A DNA stretch of 64,000 bases from Atherinomorus stipes (GCA_023101725.1 JALJCO010003522.1:1-64000), one strand, 5' to 3'; positions 35,213-46,128 are shown, counted from the first letter of the stretch. Notes: generated from the letters alone by a model not told the origin. Translations and numbers: made by a program.

Positions 35213-35423
35213 GTCGCCATATATCCAATCCACGCCAGAAGTCCCAATTGGAAGTTTCTTTTTCATGTAACTTACTAAAATGTAGCCCTAACCCTAACCC
35301 TTCCCCTAACCACCCAACTACACTAAATGCATCTGTTTGCAAGCTGCAGATAGTTACTCTTAGCGGTACTTAACTAACTTCCGCATACGACTTCCTGTAT
35401 GGATTGGATATATGGCGGCAACG
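35213..35423. mobile_element. Short inverted-repeat element with telomere-like core
   Basis: GCCATATATCCAATCCA and TGGATTGGATATATGGC form near-perfect 17-bp ends about 205 bp apart. The core contains CCCTAACCCTAACCCTTCCC at 35285-35304, a short interstitial telomere-like motif. Non-coding. Confidence 0.7.
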
Positions 35424-35984
35424 CGTCTTTGTCGGTCATTGTAACTGCAGTTGGGTACTCTTGCAATTAACTGCAACCACCACCAACAACAACGAGGTAC
35501 CTCTGATCTGGACTTATATTAGTATATATGTTTATATTAATAATGCATATCCAAATAAGGGAAATGCTGACTGTGAAATTAAAATAGAAAAAATACATAT
35601 GAAATGAGTCATAACACTGTTCTTTTTTTAAAGTCTTAATTTTTCACGTTGATATTGCAGTGGTTGCTGTGATTGGTGCTGGTAAATGGACTTATTTACA
35701 TATTTCCCATCATGCATTGCGGCACCCTGTGCTCTTTTCTGCACCATGACTTAAATGTCCACGTAATCCCATGACTTTCTCCCAGTCTAATCATTATAGA
35801 ATATATGGGCATGTCCGTAACACTTCACACTGAGTGTGACCATGTGTGTATGTATAAGCACAGTCTTAAGCAAGGGCATGCCAAATAAAACTTTGTCATG
35901 ATGACTTTTAAAGTTTAATGTAAAAAATTTGAAAGTAGCATATTCTATCAGCAGAATAAGATGGCAGCGGATGTTGGGTGGGGT
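35424..35984. other. Anonymous sequence
   Basis: Nothing recognised. Confidence 0.5.
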
Positions 35985-36090
35985 TGGATGTCCAACTCCT
36001 CCCACATGTCATTATGATTGGATCATTCCACCTTTAAAAATTATGTTGGATTTACCCCTTGTAATTAAGCAACAGTAATGCCAACACATC
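35985..36090. repeat. Repeat interrupted by the nested cluster, left part
   Basis: ATTATGTTGGATTTACCCCTTG and CAACAGTAATGCCAACAC resemble ATTATGTTGGACTTACCACT at about 42660. The nested cluster therefore sits inside a repeat of which more copies lie at its right. Confidence 0.6.
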
Positions 36091-36629
36091 AGCCCTCATT
36101 TATCAAACGATTGTAGAAATGTTCGCACATCTGATCGTAAAAATGGTCGTACGATTGGACCCACGTGTGATTTATTAAAACGTTCGTATCAGTCCAATCT
36201 CGTCGTACGAACAAAAGAGTCTTGATAAATTCTTCTGCTGAAATCCATCGTGTTTTAAATGTCACACCCACGGTTACGCCCTTAAACATGCATAATGATG
36301 AGGCTTCACCCAGTGAGGTTGAACCATGGAGAGGAGAGATTCTGCCAGAAAAGAAACTTTTGGGGGGATCAAGACAGAATTCCTCGTTTGTGAGGTGGGA
36401 AAGATTAAAGAGGTGTTTGGCAGCTTAAAAACCGAAGTCAGAGACGTGCACAAAAACGCTGCACGGAGGAGGATCAGTCAGCCTCACCGGTGTGAACGAC
36501 TCCGGCTGAGATATTAATAAAAGTCTCAATCTAGGCCTGGCTGATATGGTTTATTCGTTTCATTTATGAAATTTAATAATGGCCCACATCCGATGGCAAC
36601 GTCACAATTCTTTAGCCAATGGGTTACCA

Positions 36630-36660
36630 CCAAAAGATGCCCCCCCCCCCCCCCCCCATC
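36630..36660. repeat. Poly-C run
   Basis: About 19 consecutive C residues at 36640-36658, just left of the hAT-like insertion. Confidence 0.95.
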
Positions 36661-37055
36661 CCCGTCATGAGTCCAACCGCTGCGCTGTAACCAAGACCGG
36701 ATTATCCAATGGGCATTCTGGGCACAGGCACGTGGGGCCCATTGTAAGGAAAAGAACAGAATCAGATCAGAGACTCCGCTTGGCAGGAATACATGGAAAT
36801 GCATCGGTACTCCAGCCAGTAGGGGGCCCCAGAGGACTAACCTACTATGAATACTACAGAGCAGCAGCTCTCTCAGTGGAGAATTTGTAACTAAACTGGT
36901 GGACTGGAGCAGAACTCATGAAAGCGGCCCCACCGCTACCTTTCGGTCCGGCTTCCAATAGCAGCGCCTTTTTAACTGGATATGCTGCTGGCGAAATTAC
37001 ATAAGGAACGTTAGCTAACGTTCTTACAATGACCGTAACTTTTCGACCTCTTACG

Positions 37056-37943
37056 CAATTGACCTATGGCTAAACCACGCCCCCAAACGCGATGAGCCAA
37101 TCACAGTGCGCACAGCTTTCCCACACACTCGGACATTCTCTGCTTGAACGTCCATTGAAATGCATTGAAGTTAGTCCGTTTTTGTTCATTTTTATGTATT
37201 CTTTTTTAGTTTAAAATGGTCAAACGTGTGCATGGGGTACATGCAACTCCGATACTAGGTATCCTGAGAGGCTGGGTGACAGGGCGTATTTTTTTGCCTT
37301 TTACCAAGTCACATCAAGCCAAAGTTATGCGGCAGACCTCAACATCAACTGAAGGTGGATAAAATGAACAAGGATGTCTACATCTGTTCTAAGGTAAGGC
37401 AACATCGTATTCGAGGCAACATGTTGTCACTTTGCTGGAAAGAAATATGAAGTTACCTTCCCTAACGTTAGTTTAAGTTGGCTAACGCTAGCTAAACATG
37501 CTAGTTTTGGTACGTGGTAACGGTACATAAGACGCTGTCGTGTAGTAACGTCGATAACGACCCGCCTCTGGCTTCCAAGCTGCAGCCAGATTGCTCCGCT
37601 TCCGTGGCTGTTTGATCAGTTTTTGTCAGATGATCACTTTTTGGCACAACAACAGCAGCCGTGCAGTAGTTTGTGCAAGAAACTGAGGGAGCGACACGAG
37701 TCACATTCAGAGGTTCACAGGCTGATTTCTACTCCCAGTTTAAGACTTCTGAACAATTTCTTTTTGTTTGTTTGTATTGTTTTTATGTTTTTTAATTTAT
37801 CTTGTCATGATCACTCTGTCTGATCACGCGTCTGTTGTCCGTGTTGACAGCTGTCATCTCCCGAAATGTCACATAGCGCCTGTCACCGAATGTTTGTTTG
37901 TCCGAGTGAGTGGAGGGGGCGGGGCTTAGCCATAGGTCAATTG
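37056..37943 (+). mobile_element. P-like non-autonomous element with THAP relic
   Basis: ACCTATGGCTAAACCACGCC and, inverted, ACCTATGGCTAAGCCCCGCC are terminal repeats of about 25 bp. CAATTG flanks both sides and could be the target duplication; because it is palindromic the exact boundary is ambiguous. The decayed THAP exon inside supports a P-element relative. The rest is non-coding. Confidence 0.65.
37216..37393 (+). pseudogene. Degenerate THAP zinc-finger exon
   Basis: Reading across two frames gives VHGV, then DTRYPERLGDRAYFFAFYQV, then RPQHQLKVDKMNKDVYICSK directly before a GTAAGG donor. This is the THAP order: C-x-x-C region, DTRYPERL, aromatic FF-F motif, ICSK before HF. The first cysteine codon reads CGT (Arg) and a two-base insertion shifts the frame. 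THAP domains are the DNA-binding heads of P-element transposases and THAP proteins. This one cannot fold. Confidence 0.72.
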
Positions 37944-38819
37944 ACGTAATTTCAGCAGATTCTGAAAGCTGAGAAGCACAGGTTTGCGCTGATATGCAGC
38001 ACATTAGGGTAAAGACACTGGTGTCTGCGCTGTGTTCAGCGTTGCAGTGGCGAGAAAAACGATCAGTGGTAAATTATAGCGTGTTTCTGGAAGTTTGTTG
38101 TGTCGTTTGCACATATTTTATTATAAAGTGAGGGAAAAAAGATGAGACAATGTAGACAAATACACAATTTTGTCACCCTGTGACAGAAAATAAAGTTTAT
38201 CTTATTTTGTGAGGAAGAGGAGATCTCCTGCTGGATTTGTGGATGAGGATGAGGGTGAGCAGCAGTTGTACACTAGATATTTATTCTTACATTATGTAAC
38301 ACCATTTATTTTCAATAGCTGGGGCATTTTTCTTATTGGCTTTAACTGAAACTGCTGTATAATTTTCTATTTATGACTTTACTGTCTTATGTATCACTTT
38401 TATTTTTATTATCAAACCTAAAAATAATCTTGAGAAATTAAGTAGTTTCAATTTTTCCTTGAAAAAGGGGCAGAAGAATTCACACAAAAAATATTTGTGG
38501 GAGATTTATTAGATTAATTATTGAGCTTTATTAATTAAAAAAAAAAAGAGAAAATGGAACAGGTGGACTCTAACTATTAAACTGCTAAGAGCAGGTTTAT
38601 CTAATGAGGACAAGTTTTCTGCATGTTGATGAGAACAGACAAGAAAAACCAGGAAAAACAAAACAGAGCAAGACAGGTTGATGGTGCACATACAGAAGCT
38701 CAGTCTGTCCTCCTGGTGAGTTCGTGGCTGTCATGATGTTGAAGATAAAACAGAGAACTTTGACGATATCAAGTGAAAGCTTATCCATCAAGCTAGGAAC
38801 ACTGAGTTATAGAATTTAT
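37944..38819. other. Anonymous sequence inside the nested cluster
   Basis: No gene or element ends recognised. Confidence 0.5.
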
Positions 38820-38993
38820 AGAAAATAAATGAGTCCAGTTCTTCCTGAAGTCAACAATCATCTCTCATGTTGTGTTTGTGTTGAAGATGAGCTGACTGTT
38901 TCTGCACCATCTCACCAAGTGACCAACCAGAAATGGTGAGAGTACAGTGCCTTGTGGTGCTTCAGTGCTGCTGACCTCCATCTCAGAAACACT
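38820..38993 (-). pseudogene. Rex1-type LINE fragment, downstream piece
   Basis: Read on the minus strand: SEMEVSSTEAPQGTVLS and, after an internal deletion that removes the catalytic box, RWCRNSQLIFNTNTT and MIVDFRK. It continues the upstream piece at 41063-41420; the inner copy of the GGCCTCATTTATC family separates them. Confidence 0.75.
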
Positions 38994-41062
38994 GGCCCTC
39001 ATTTATCAAACAATCATACGACGAAAATTTGTGCGTACGACAATTTCCACGCAAGACTCGGCATTTATCAATTTGAACATGATCGTAAGATACGATCAAA
39101 TCTCACGACAGCTCCGAGTTCGTGTACGCAAGTTTGTCAGTGAGGGTTTGCAGCAGCGCAGCAGAACATGAAAATATTTATTAACCAAACCGCAAACTGT
39201 CATTTAATCATAAGTATTCACATATCAGCACTAAGAATGAACCCATTTGCAAAGAAAAAGGAAAAAGGGAATGTAGAAAGTATTCCCAAAATTGCAAAAA
39301 TAGCTGTGACTGGATGTAATTCCTCCATTTATCTCAACAAATTATTAAAAATCATTAAAGGCCTCCTTCCACTGAAAACCCGTTTAACTTGCTCCTTCTG
39401 AAATACGGAGGGTTTCCCCTTGTTTACTTACACATGCTGACTTGCTAGCGTTGCGTTCCCCCCAGTTGGCTGTGCTTTCTCATCACAGAAACAATACGAA
39501 GAAAAGAGCGAATCGGGAACAGCCTTGCACTTCTACGTAACATTGCAAATAGAAACCCCACGTGGGATACGCCATCTGTCCATTGGAAGGCAGGTAACCC
39601 TCCACTACACACTAGAAGTAAAGACGGCACGACTGTAGCTTCGGAGTTGAGAAGCTAATTAGCTAACTGTTTGTTAGCATGGCGGAACAAACTTGTTTGT
39701 CGGCTCTATTTCCTGACTGTAACAAAATAAGAGCTGAGGGCGGAGCTTCCTTCATACACTGATGGGTGGCAGCCAATCAGACGGAAATTCATGAGAAGGA
39801 CCCGGAAAAGCTGCCGTTGGACCACAAGCCTCTCTTCTAGTATACAAATACAGCTGGATACTAAGCAACCAGAAGGTTTTTTTAAACAGAAACGATGCAG
39901 AATGCATTCAATAATAATGGAGAACACAGAAATATTAATGAAATGACCACGGAAGTACAACTTTAACATATAGTTCTAGGAGACAAGTGCTTTGCACTCT
40001 TCGTGCATCTCCTCACTCCGCTGGTAAAACTGACACATAGGAGCGGAGAAAGGCATCAGTACGCACACACGCGCAGGTGCCCAGGTGGAGCGCTGCTTCG
40101 GGCTGCAGGAAGGCAGGTGTGTGCCGGACGGTCCGACTCGGACCCGGTGGGATGAAACGCTGCTTTAGACTCTGAGAAAATCTACAATACACTCCTGTCC
40201 TGTGCATCACTCGGACAGCTGGAGAGTTTTGATAAGCAGTCAGAGAAAAAGATGCGCCGGGAGCCCCCACTGGGCTGTATGGAGGAGACCGGAGCTGATC
40301 TGTCATTTCTAATAACTAATCTATACTTTAAAGTTGTATAAGTGCTCAGTCAGTAGACTGTCCCTTAGTTTAGCGTCTGTTAGCTTTGCAAATGCAAGTT
40401 ATCTTTTTTCCGTCCCTGTCTGGGTCAGGCTCGGATCTGACCGGCATCCACCTGTCACCTGTTAGGGCGCGGTGCCGGTAAAACCTCTTTTGGTGGTGGT
40501 AAGTTTCATATTGGACCACTTTTTCTGACCCATTGACTAAAGAATTGTGACGTTGCCATGGGATGTGGGCTATTATTAAATTTCATAACTAATAAAACGA
40601 ATAAACCATATCAGCCAGGCCTTGATTGAGACTTTTATTAATATCTCAGCCGGTCGTTCACACCAGTGAGGCTGACTGATCCTCTTCCGTGCAGCGTTTT
40701 TGTGTACGTCTCTGACTCCGGTTTTTAAGCTGCCAAACACCTCTTTAATCTTTCCCACCTCACAAACGAGGAATTCTGTCTTGATCCCCCCAAAAGTTTC
40801 TTTTCTGGCAGAATCTCTCCTCTCCACGGTTCAACCTCGCTGGGTGAAGCCTCATCATTATGCATGTTTAAGGGCGTAACCGTGGGCGTGACATTTAAAT
40901 GACGATGGACTTCAGCTGTGGAATTTATCAAGACTCTTTTGTTCGTACGACGAGATTGGACCGATACGAACGTTTTAATAAATCACACGTGGGTCCAATC
41001 GTACGACCATTTTTACGATCAAATGTGCGATCATTTCTACGATCGTTTGATAAATGAGGGCC
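38994..41062 (-). mobile_element. Inner copy of the GGCCTCATTTATC family, inverted
   Basis: The ends GGCCCTCATTTATCAAACAA and, inverted, GGCCCTCATTTATCAAACGA lie in a Rex1 relic whose coding text resumes across the junction (LPNRPQC then VSEMEVSSTEAPQG). The flanks share ACT (38991-38993 and 41063-41065), or CACTG if the terminal G is not counted. Its orientation is opposite to the outer copy. Confidence 0.82.
39359..39962. mobile_element. 604-bp TTAA-target insertion
   Basis: Flanked by TTAA at 39355-39358 and 39963-39966. The matching site in the outer copy at 42171-42174 has a single TTAA, an empty-site proof. Terminal similarity is weak (AGGCCTCCTTCC against AGTTGTACTTCC). Non-coding. 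Confidence 0.8.
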
Positions 41063-41420
41063 ACTGTGGTCTGTTTGGTAGCTGGTCAGAGATGCAGGTG
41101 GTGGAGGAGGAATCCACCTGGAACTGATGGAGCTTCTCACATACTGTAACAAAGCAGCTGAATCGTATTAAAAACACTTTAGAAATCAGAGAACATGACC
41201 CTCAAAGTGCTGCCTGATTGGTCCAGATGAGAGTGAGATCTCTGAAGCAGGTAGATAATGGTGCTTTCAACCTCAAGAACATTATGATATGCAAACTGGA
41301 ATGGATCCTGAGAGATGTTGACTGCTTACTGAGGCAAGCCAATGACATATCAGTTCTGCAGGACTTTCCTGATGTGACATGTGAGGACAATTGGTCTGTA
41401 GTCATCTGGCTCTGATAGTT
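41063..41420 (-). pseudogene. Rex1-type LINE fragment, upstream piece
   Basis: On the minus strand HLDQSGSTLRVMFSDF, a stop, then SVFNTIQLL matches the Rex1 VxFxDFSSAFNTIQP block. A decayed run to LPNRPQC follows. Stops and frameshifts throughout. Confidence 0.72.
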
Positions 41421-42536
41421 TATAAAGACATAAGAGGAGGACAGAGAAAGAAAGACATAGGAGGAAGACAAAAATGACGCAAAGAAACTCCAGATATTTA
41501 CATGCGCTATAGTTTGATCGCAGTGTAGTGTTTTCATGTTGTTGCTGCCAGCTGAGAAATGTTGTTTACAATAATGTGGTGTCAAATCTGAATGATAGAC
41601 ATTATATATGAAGTCCTTTTGGTTGTGATTGGAGGGGCCCTTCAAGACCCTGTGCCCAGGGGCCCCTGCTTCCTTAATCTGGGCTTGGCTGTAACAGGTG
41701 ACAGGTGGATGCCGGTCAGATCCGAGCCTGACCCAGACAGGGACAGAAAAAAGATAACTTGCATTTGCAAAGCTAAGGGCCAGTCTACTGACTGAGCACT
41801 TATACAACTTTAAAGTATTGATTACTTATTAGAAATGGATCAGCTCCGGTCTCCTCGTATAGCCCAGTGGGGGCTGCAGGGCGGCTCCCGCCGCATCTTC
41901 TCCTCTGACTGCGCATCAAACCTCTCCAGCTGTCCGAGTGATGCACAGGACAGGAGTGTTGTAGATTTTCTCAGAGTCTAAAGCAGCGTTTCATCCCGCC
42001 GGGTCCGAGTCGGACCGTCCGACACCCACCTGCCTTCCTGCAGCCGAAGAAGCGCTTCACCTGAGCACCTGCGCGCGTACTGATGCCTTCTTCCTCCTAT
42101 GTGTCAGTTTTACCAGCGGAGTGAGGAGATGCACGAAGAGTACAAAGCACTTGTCTCCTAGAACTATATGTTAATGATTTTAATAGCTAATTTGTTGAGA
42201 TAAATGGAGGAATTAAATTCAGTCACAGCTATTTGTGTAATTTTGGGAATACTTTCTACATTCCCCTTTTTTCTTTGCAAATGGATTCATTCTTCGTGCT
42301 GATATGTGAATACTTATGTTTAAATGACAGTTTGCGGTTTGGTTCATAAATATTTTCATGTTCTGCTGCGCTTGCTGCAAACCCTCACTGACTCAAACTT
42401 GCGTACACAAACTCAGAGCTGTCATGAGATTTGATAGTATCCTATGCTCACGTTCAAATTGATAAATGCCGAGTCTCGCATGGAAATGGTCGTACGCACA
42501 GATTTTCGTCGTACAATCGTTTGATAAATGAGGCCC

Positions 42537-42840
42537 ATTATGTTTATCTGGCATGTTTACATGAAGTTCACTCAACAAAACTGTCTCTTGCTAAATGAGC
42601 GTATTATAATTGGGTGGAAATGCTTTCCATAATTTTTTTATGTTCACTCAACAAATGATTATTATGTTGGACTTACCACTTGCAATTGAGTAATAGTAAC
42701 ATAAACACCTTATGCTGAACCAGCATACATTATGTCAATCAATTAAACAATTTGTTGCTACATTAACGTATTATGATTGGGTGAAAATGCTTTCCATAAT
42801 TTTTTTTATGTTCACCCAACAAATTTTTTCTTTGAGTAAA
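42537..42840. repeat. Two-unit tandem repeat right of the nested cluster
   Basis: ATTGGGTGGAAATGCTTTCC and ATTGGGTGAAAATGCTTTCC start blocks that each end TTATGTTCACYCAACAAAT, a period of about 170 bp. The left flank of the cluster carries a related ATTATGTTGGA segment. Confidence 0.65.
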
Positions 42841-43994
42841 GCCCTAACAACGTCACCGTCATCTGAGCAGAGCAGTAAGAGCTAGCAAGAGGGAGTTGAA
42901 TGAGAGCGACATTGTGGTTAGCTGCTAAAAACTCTTTTCAAGGCGACTTTTGCTGAAAAGCGTCAAATAATATAAAACAGACAACCAACTCCAGAATTAG
43001 TGGAAAGAAAAAATGAATCCTCGTGTCTACATCTTCCCTTGAGTATTTTTTCTTGGCTCTGACGCGCATCAAGACACACCAGGACCAGAACTGGACAGGA
43101 TCAGCTCCACTTCAGGTTGGGGTCTGCATTTGCCCTGTCGGACAGTATTTCCCGATAATGACCTGTGTTCCAGACATTATCCCGCTTATTATACGGCTAC
43201 TTGCAAAAAATAAAATTCAAATGAAAGTCTTGTATTTTTGCGAGGGTCAAATAACTTTCTGATGTTTTCCACAAAGATTAAAATAGTTCCCCACAGTTGC
43301 GGCCAGGTCTGGGCACTTGTTGCTTAGCAACGTTTGTTAGTCGAGTCATGGCGGCTGGAATTTGTGCTAGCAGCGGCTATTCCTGTATGTTGAACTGGAC
43401 ATTTCCTCCTCTGCTGTTAGCTGCGTCTTGCCACTGGTCTTTTTATCTTTTTAGTTTTGGAGAGGGTGAATCCTTAAACCCTGGACCCTGGACCCAGCGC
43501 TCAAAATCTCCACACTCGCCACACTCACACTCGATGTTAAAATTAATTGGGAAGTCATCCATTTTTGGTCACGTGGTGTCGTTAAGTGCTCGCGCGCTGT
43601 TTTTGTTGCTGTTAAGTGACCAAACTACTCGTGATGCAGAGGAATATTAGGTTCACCCTAAGACCACAGGTTTAAAGAAAAGAAAAAAAGATCCGTTGCC
43701 CTTGACAGCGGTTATTATATTGTTTCAGTGGTCATTATCCACCTTATTCCTATGACCCATGAGCCCTTGCATGAAACATGCGAGCAACTTCTGGATCTAC
43801 CGGAACAGCATTTATTTTCATGCTAGATGTTCACACTACTCCACTTTTTATGAGCTTTTTAGGTAAACTATGTGGGAATATCAGCTGTCATTGCTGACAG
43901 GATAACATTACAATCCCTTTACCTCCTGCAGCAGAGGGATGGGAGGATGGGAGGAAAATCTAGCCAAAAATAACATACAGCAGCCTTTAGCTAC
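42841..43994. other. Probable dispersed repeat and anonymous sequence
   Basis: 43060-43260 looks like a fish dispersed repeat (ACCTGTGTTCCAGACATTAT, CCGCTTATTATACGGCTAC). A plus-strand frame at 43297-43650 has no recognised domain. Confidence 0.35.
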
Positions 43995-44200
43995 TTTTTT
44001 TTTCAAAGTCAAAGTCAACTTTATTGTCAAATGTGCCACATGCAAGCCATACAACATAGATGAAATTACAGTCCTCTCAAACCCACGGTGCATATAATAA
44101 AATAAAATAAACTATAAGATAAAAATACAAAAATATAAGAATCCCCTTGGATAGCCTAGAAATCTAAACATGAAACCCAAGTTTAAATATTAAAGAAGAT

Positions 44201-44398
44201 GGGGCGGTGATTAGCTCAGTTGGTTGAGCAGCCGCCCCATGAACAGAGGCTACAGTTCCTCAGCGCAGTCGGCCCCGGTTCGATTCCCGGTCCAGGTCTC
44301 TTTGCTGCATGTCACTCCCCACTCTCTCTGCCCCTTTCCTGTCACTATACACTGTCGTATAAAGGCCACTAGTGCCCAAAAAATCCTTTAAAAAAAAA
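44201..44398 (+). mobile_element. tRNA-derived SINE
   Basis: Starts GGGGCGGTGATTAGCTCAGT (an A-box-like TAGCTCAGTTGG) and carries a canonical B box GGTTCGATTCC at 44278-44288. It ends in an A-rich tail. An exact 12-bp target duplication, ATTAAAGAAGAT, flanks it (44189-44200 and 44399-44410). The internal pol III promoter looks intact, so transcription is possible. It is not a functional tRNA gene, because no cloverleaf with matching acceptor arms is evident. Confidence 0.9.
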
Positions 44399-44714
44399 AT
44401 TAAAGAAGATAACAAATTTACAAATGAGTTGACAGTAGACAATGTGAACGGTATTGCAATCTTAATGTAGGTAGTAGAGTTGCTGTTGGGCTTTCTTGGC
44501 CAGGGACGTGGTGTTGGTGTCCCAGCACAGGTCTTGGGAGATGTGGACACCCAGGAACTTGGTGCTGCACCCGCTCCACCTCAGCACCGTTGATGATCAG
44601 TGGAGCTGCTGGACGATCCTCTCCTGATGTCCACCACCATCTCCTTGGTCTTCTTCTTGGAGATGCTTGTCCTTGCACCACGTGACCAGGCGGCTCACCT
44701 CACTCCTGTAGTTT

Positions 44715-44742
44715 ACTACCTACATTAAGATTGCAATACCGT
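44715..44742 (-). repeat. Templated inverted insertion
   Basis: ACTACCTACATTAAGATTGC onward is the exact reverse complement of 44448-44475, about 270 bp away. It interrupts the LINE frame between LIINN and YRSEV. Confidence 0.85.
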
Positions 44743-44814
44743 TGTTGATGATCAGACCCCCCACGGTCGTGTCGTCTGCAAGCTTAATGAAGAGGTTGGA
44801 GCTGAATGTTGGAG

Positions 44815-45015
44815 TGCAGTGGTGGGTCGGCAGAGTGAAGAACTAATCAGAACACAAAACAACACTGGATTGAAGTACATGGAATTAGGTGGAATACGAC
44901 TTCTGTACAGGAGTTTTGAGTCTGGATTTGGAGAGACGGAAGGAGTCTACTGCGGAGATCGGGAGGGAGGGAATTCCAGTGATGGGGAGCAGAGTATTAC
45001 AGAGGAATAAGGTTG
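44815..45015 (-). pseudogene. LINE C-terminal fragment
   Basis: On the minus strand VDSFRLSKSRLKTPVQKSYS resembles the extreme C-terminus (SVDSFRSRLKTHLF) of L2-type LINE proteins. Short and isolated. Confidence 0.5.
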
Positions 45016-45735
45016 GTCCTGTTTTGTTGAAAGAGGTGGAATACTATCTTATTTACTTAAAAGTAGAGGATATTTTAGTCCTAAAATGCGACCACTCTGT
45101 CACAGTCTGGAGCCCTGCAGCCTCTCTCACTAAGACCGAGGTGCATGTTCTACAAATCGCTGTTGTAGTCATAATGTAACTTTCTCAGCTTGTTCGTACA
45201 ACCACGAACCACGCACTGTTTCCCGAACCGTGCAAGTACATTTTACTGGGGAGAATTGTTTAGAAATGTTATGAATACTCATGTTGAAATGTTCGACTAA
45301 ACCGCTAGCCGAAACAACATCTTACACTGTGAGTCAATGGCGAAGCGCTATTTCCAGTATCTCACAGGAAGTTGATTGCATAATTGTTTCTACATTTGCT
45401 AGCTCAGGAAAAAGGTGAATATGAAAATAATGACCGCTGGAACGTTGGGAAAACCCATTCAAGTTAACAAAGCGTTCTACTGAATTCTCAAGAACAGTAT
45501 AATAAGCATATTTAGTAAAACTATGTGTCATGGTTTCAGAGCCTGTCCATGATGATGATGCTGTCAGCAGCGTCAGCTTCACTGGATGAAAATATTCTCA
45601 GATATGTTTTACTGGGTCAACTCGTTTTATATTTACAGATTTTGGCTTTGCAGAGCACGTTTATTGGATCATCTATGTAACCTACATGATATTCAGTTTT
45701 CTGCAGGCAATGTTGAATAGTTTTATCTATGGGGT
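45016..45735. other. Anonymous sequence
   Basis: Nothing recognised. Confidence 0.5.
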
Positions 45736-46128
45736 TTTTTTGGCGATGATGGCTAAGGCGAAGGCCCAGCTGTGGAGGTCACGGTTTGCCACTGGATCAT
45801 AGTATCCAGAATTTTCTCTGGATCCAGATCAACTTTTGAAACATTATAGAATTCATTGAGATCCTTGTAATTTTTTTTACCAAACACTCAGGCCATTTGT
45901 ATGGAATTATATGCAAAACTTCCAAAAATTTGAGAATCAAAACATTCCTGGATCCTGAAAGTGATCCGGATCACAACCTAAATTTAATGAGTTTGTCCTT
46001 GGGCTGAGGCACACGGCTGGCGAAAATTTCAGGTCACTCTGTCCAGAACTTTTTCTGTAAAGTTGCTGAGAGAGAGGCGGACAAACTAACGTTACCAATA
46101 ACATGACCTCCTTGGCAGAGGTAACAAG
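45736..46128. mobile_element. ACCTCCGCCAAG family, second copy
   Basis: CCTGGATCCTGAAAGTGATC, CACACGGCTGGCGAAAATTT and TGACCTCCTTGGCAGAGGT parallel the element at 12249-12472. The right end is clear; a diverged left end may be GGCGAAGGCC near 45760. Longer than the first copy. Confidence 0.65.

Larger units (their letters stand above)
36692..41687. mobile_element. hAT-like insertion within the outer copy
   Basis: Ends CAAGACCGGATTA and, inverted, CAAGCCCAGATTA, bordered by the exact 8-bp direct repeat GCTGTAAC (36684-36691 and 41688-41695). Eight-base target duplications are the hAT hallmark. The inner copy of the host family has the uninterrupted site (CCTAACAGGTGACAGG read inverted, near 40460), confirming a true insertion. 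No hAT transposase was seen; the interior holds further nested elements. Confidence 0.8.
36091..42536 (+). mobile_element. Outer copy of the GGCCTCATTTATC family
   Basis: The ends GCCCTCATTTATCAAACGAT (left) and, inverted, GGGCCTCATTTATCAAACGA (right) bracket 6.4 kb. Removing the insertion at 36692-41687 and one target duplication leaves about 1442 bp, close to the inner copy's 1461 bp. The two copies are inverted relative to each other and similar over their whole length. Non-coding, so non-autonomous. Superfamily not assigned. Confidence 0.82.
43995..44800 (-). pseudogene. Rex1-type LINE 3' end with SINE insertion
   Basis: On the minus strand, pieces read KLADDTTVGGLIINN (catalytic box), YRSEVSRLVTWCKDKHLQ, LIINGAEVERVQ and FLGVHISQDLCWDTNTTSLA. 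The element ends at a tail whose reverse complement is CAAAGTCAAAGTCAACTTTA at 44006-44025. A SINE sits in the 3' part and a 28-bp inverted templated insertion replaces part of the coding frame at 44715-44742. It cannot make protein. Confidence 0.75.

Noticed and set aside
35285..35304. Interstitial telomere or chromosome end
   Set aside because: Only about two and a half CCCTAA units inside a short transposable element.
36326..36517. Frames at 36222-36517 with matching frames at 40576-40931
   Set aside because: Their similarity reflects two copies of a non-coding element family, not a conserved gene.
41202..41807. 201-codon minus-strand frame
   Set aside because: Spans the junction between a Rex1 relic, the hAT-like end and the outer family copy, so it is chimeric chance coding.
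44201..44298. tRNA gene
   Set aside because: A and B boxes are present, but no acceptor-stem pairing is evident. An A-rich tail and a 12-bp target duplication identify a SINE.
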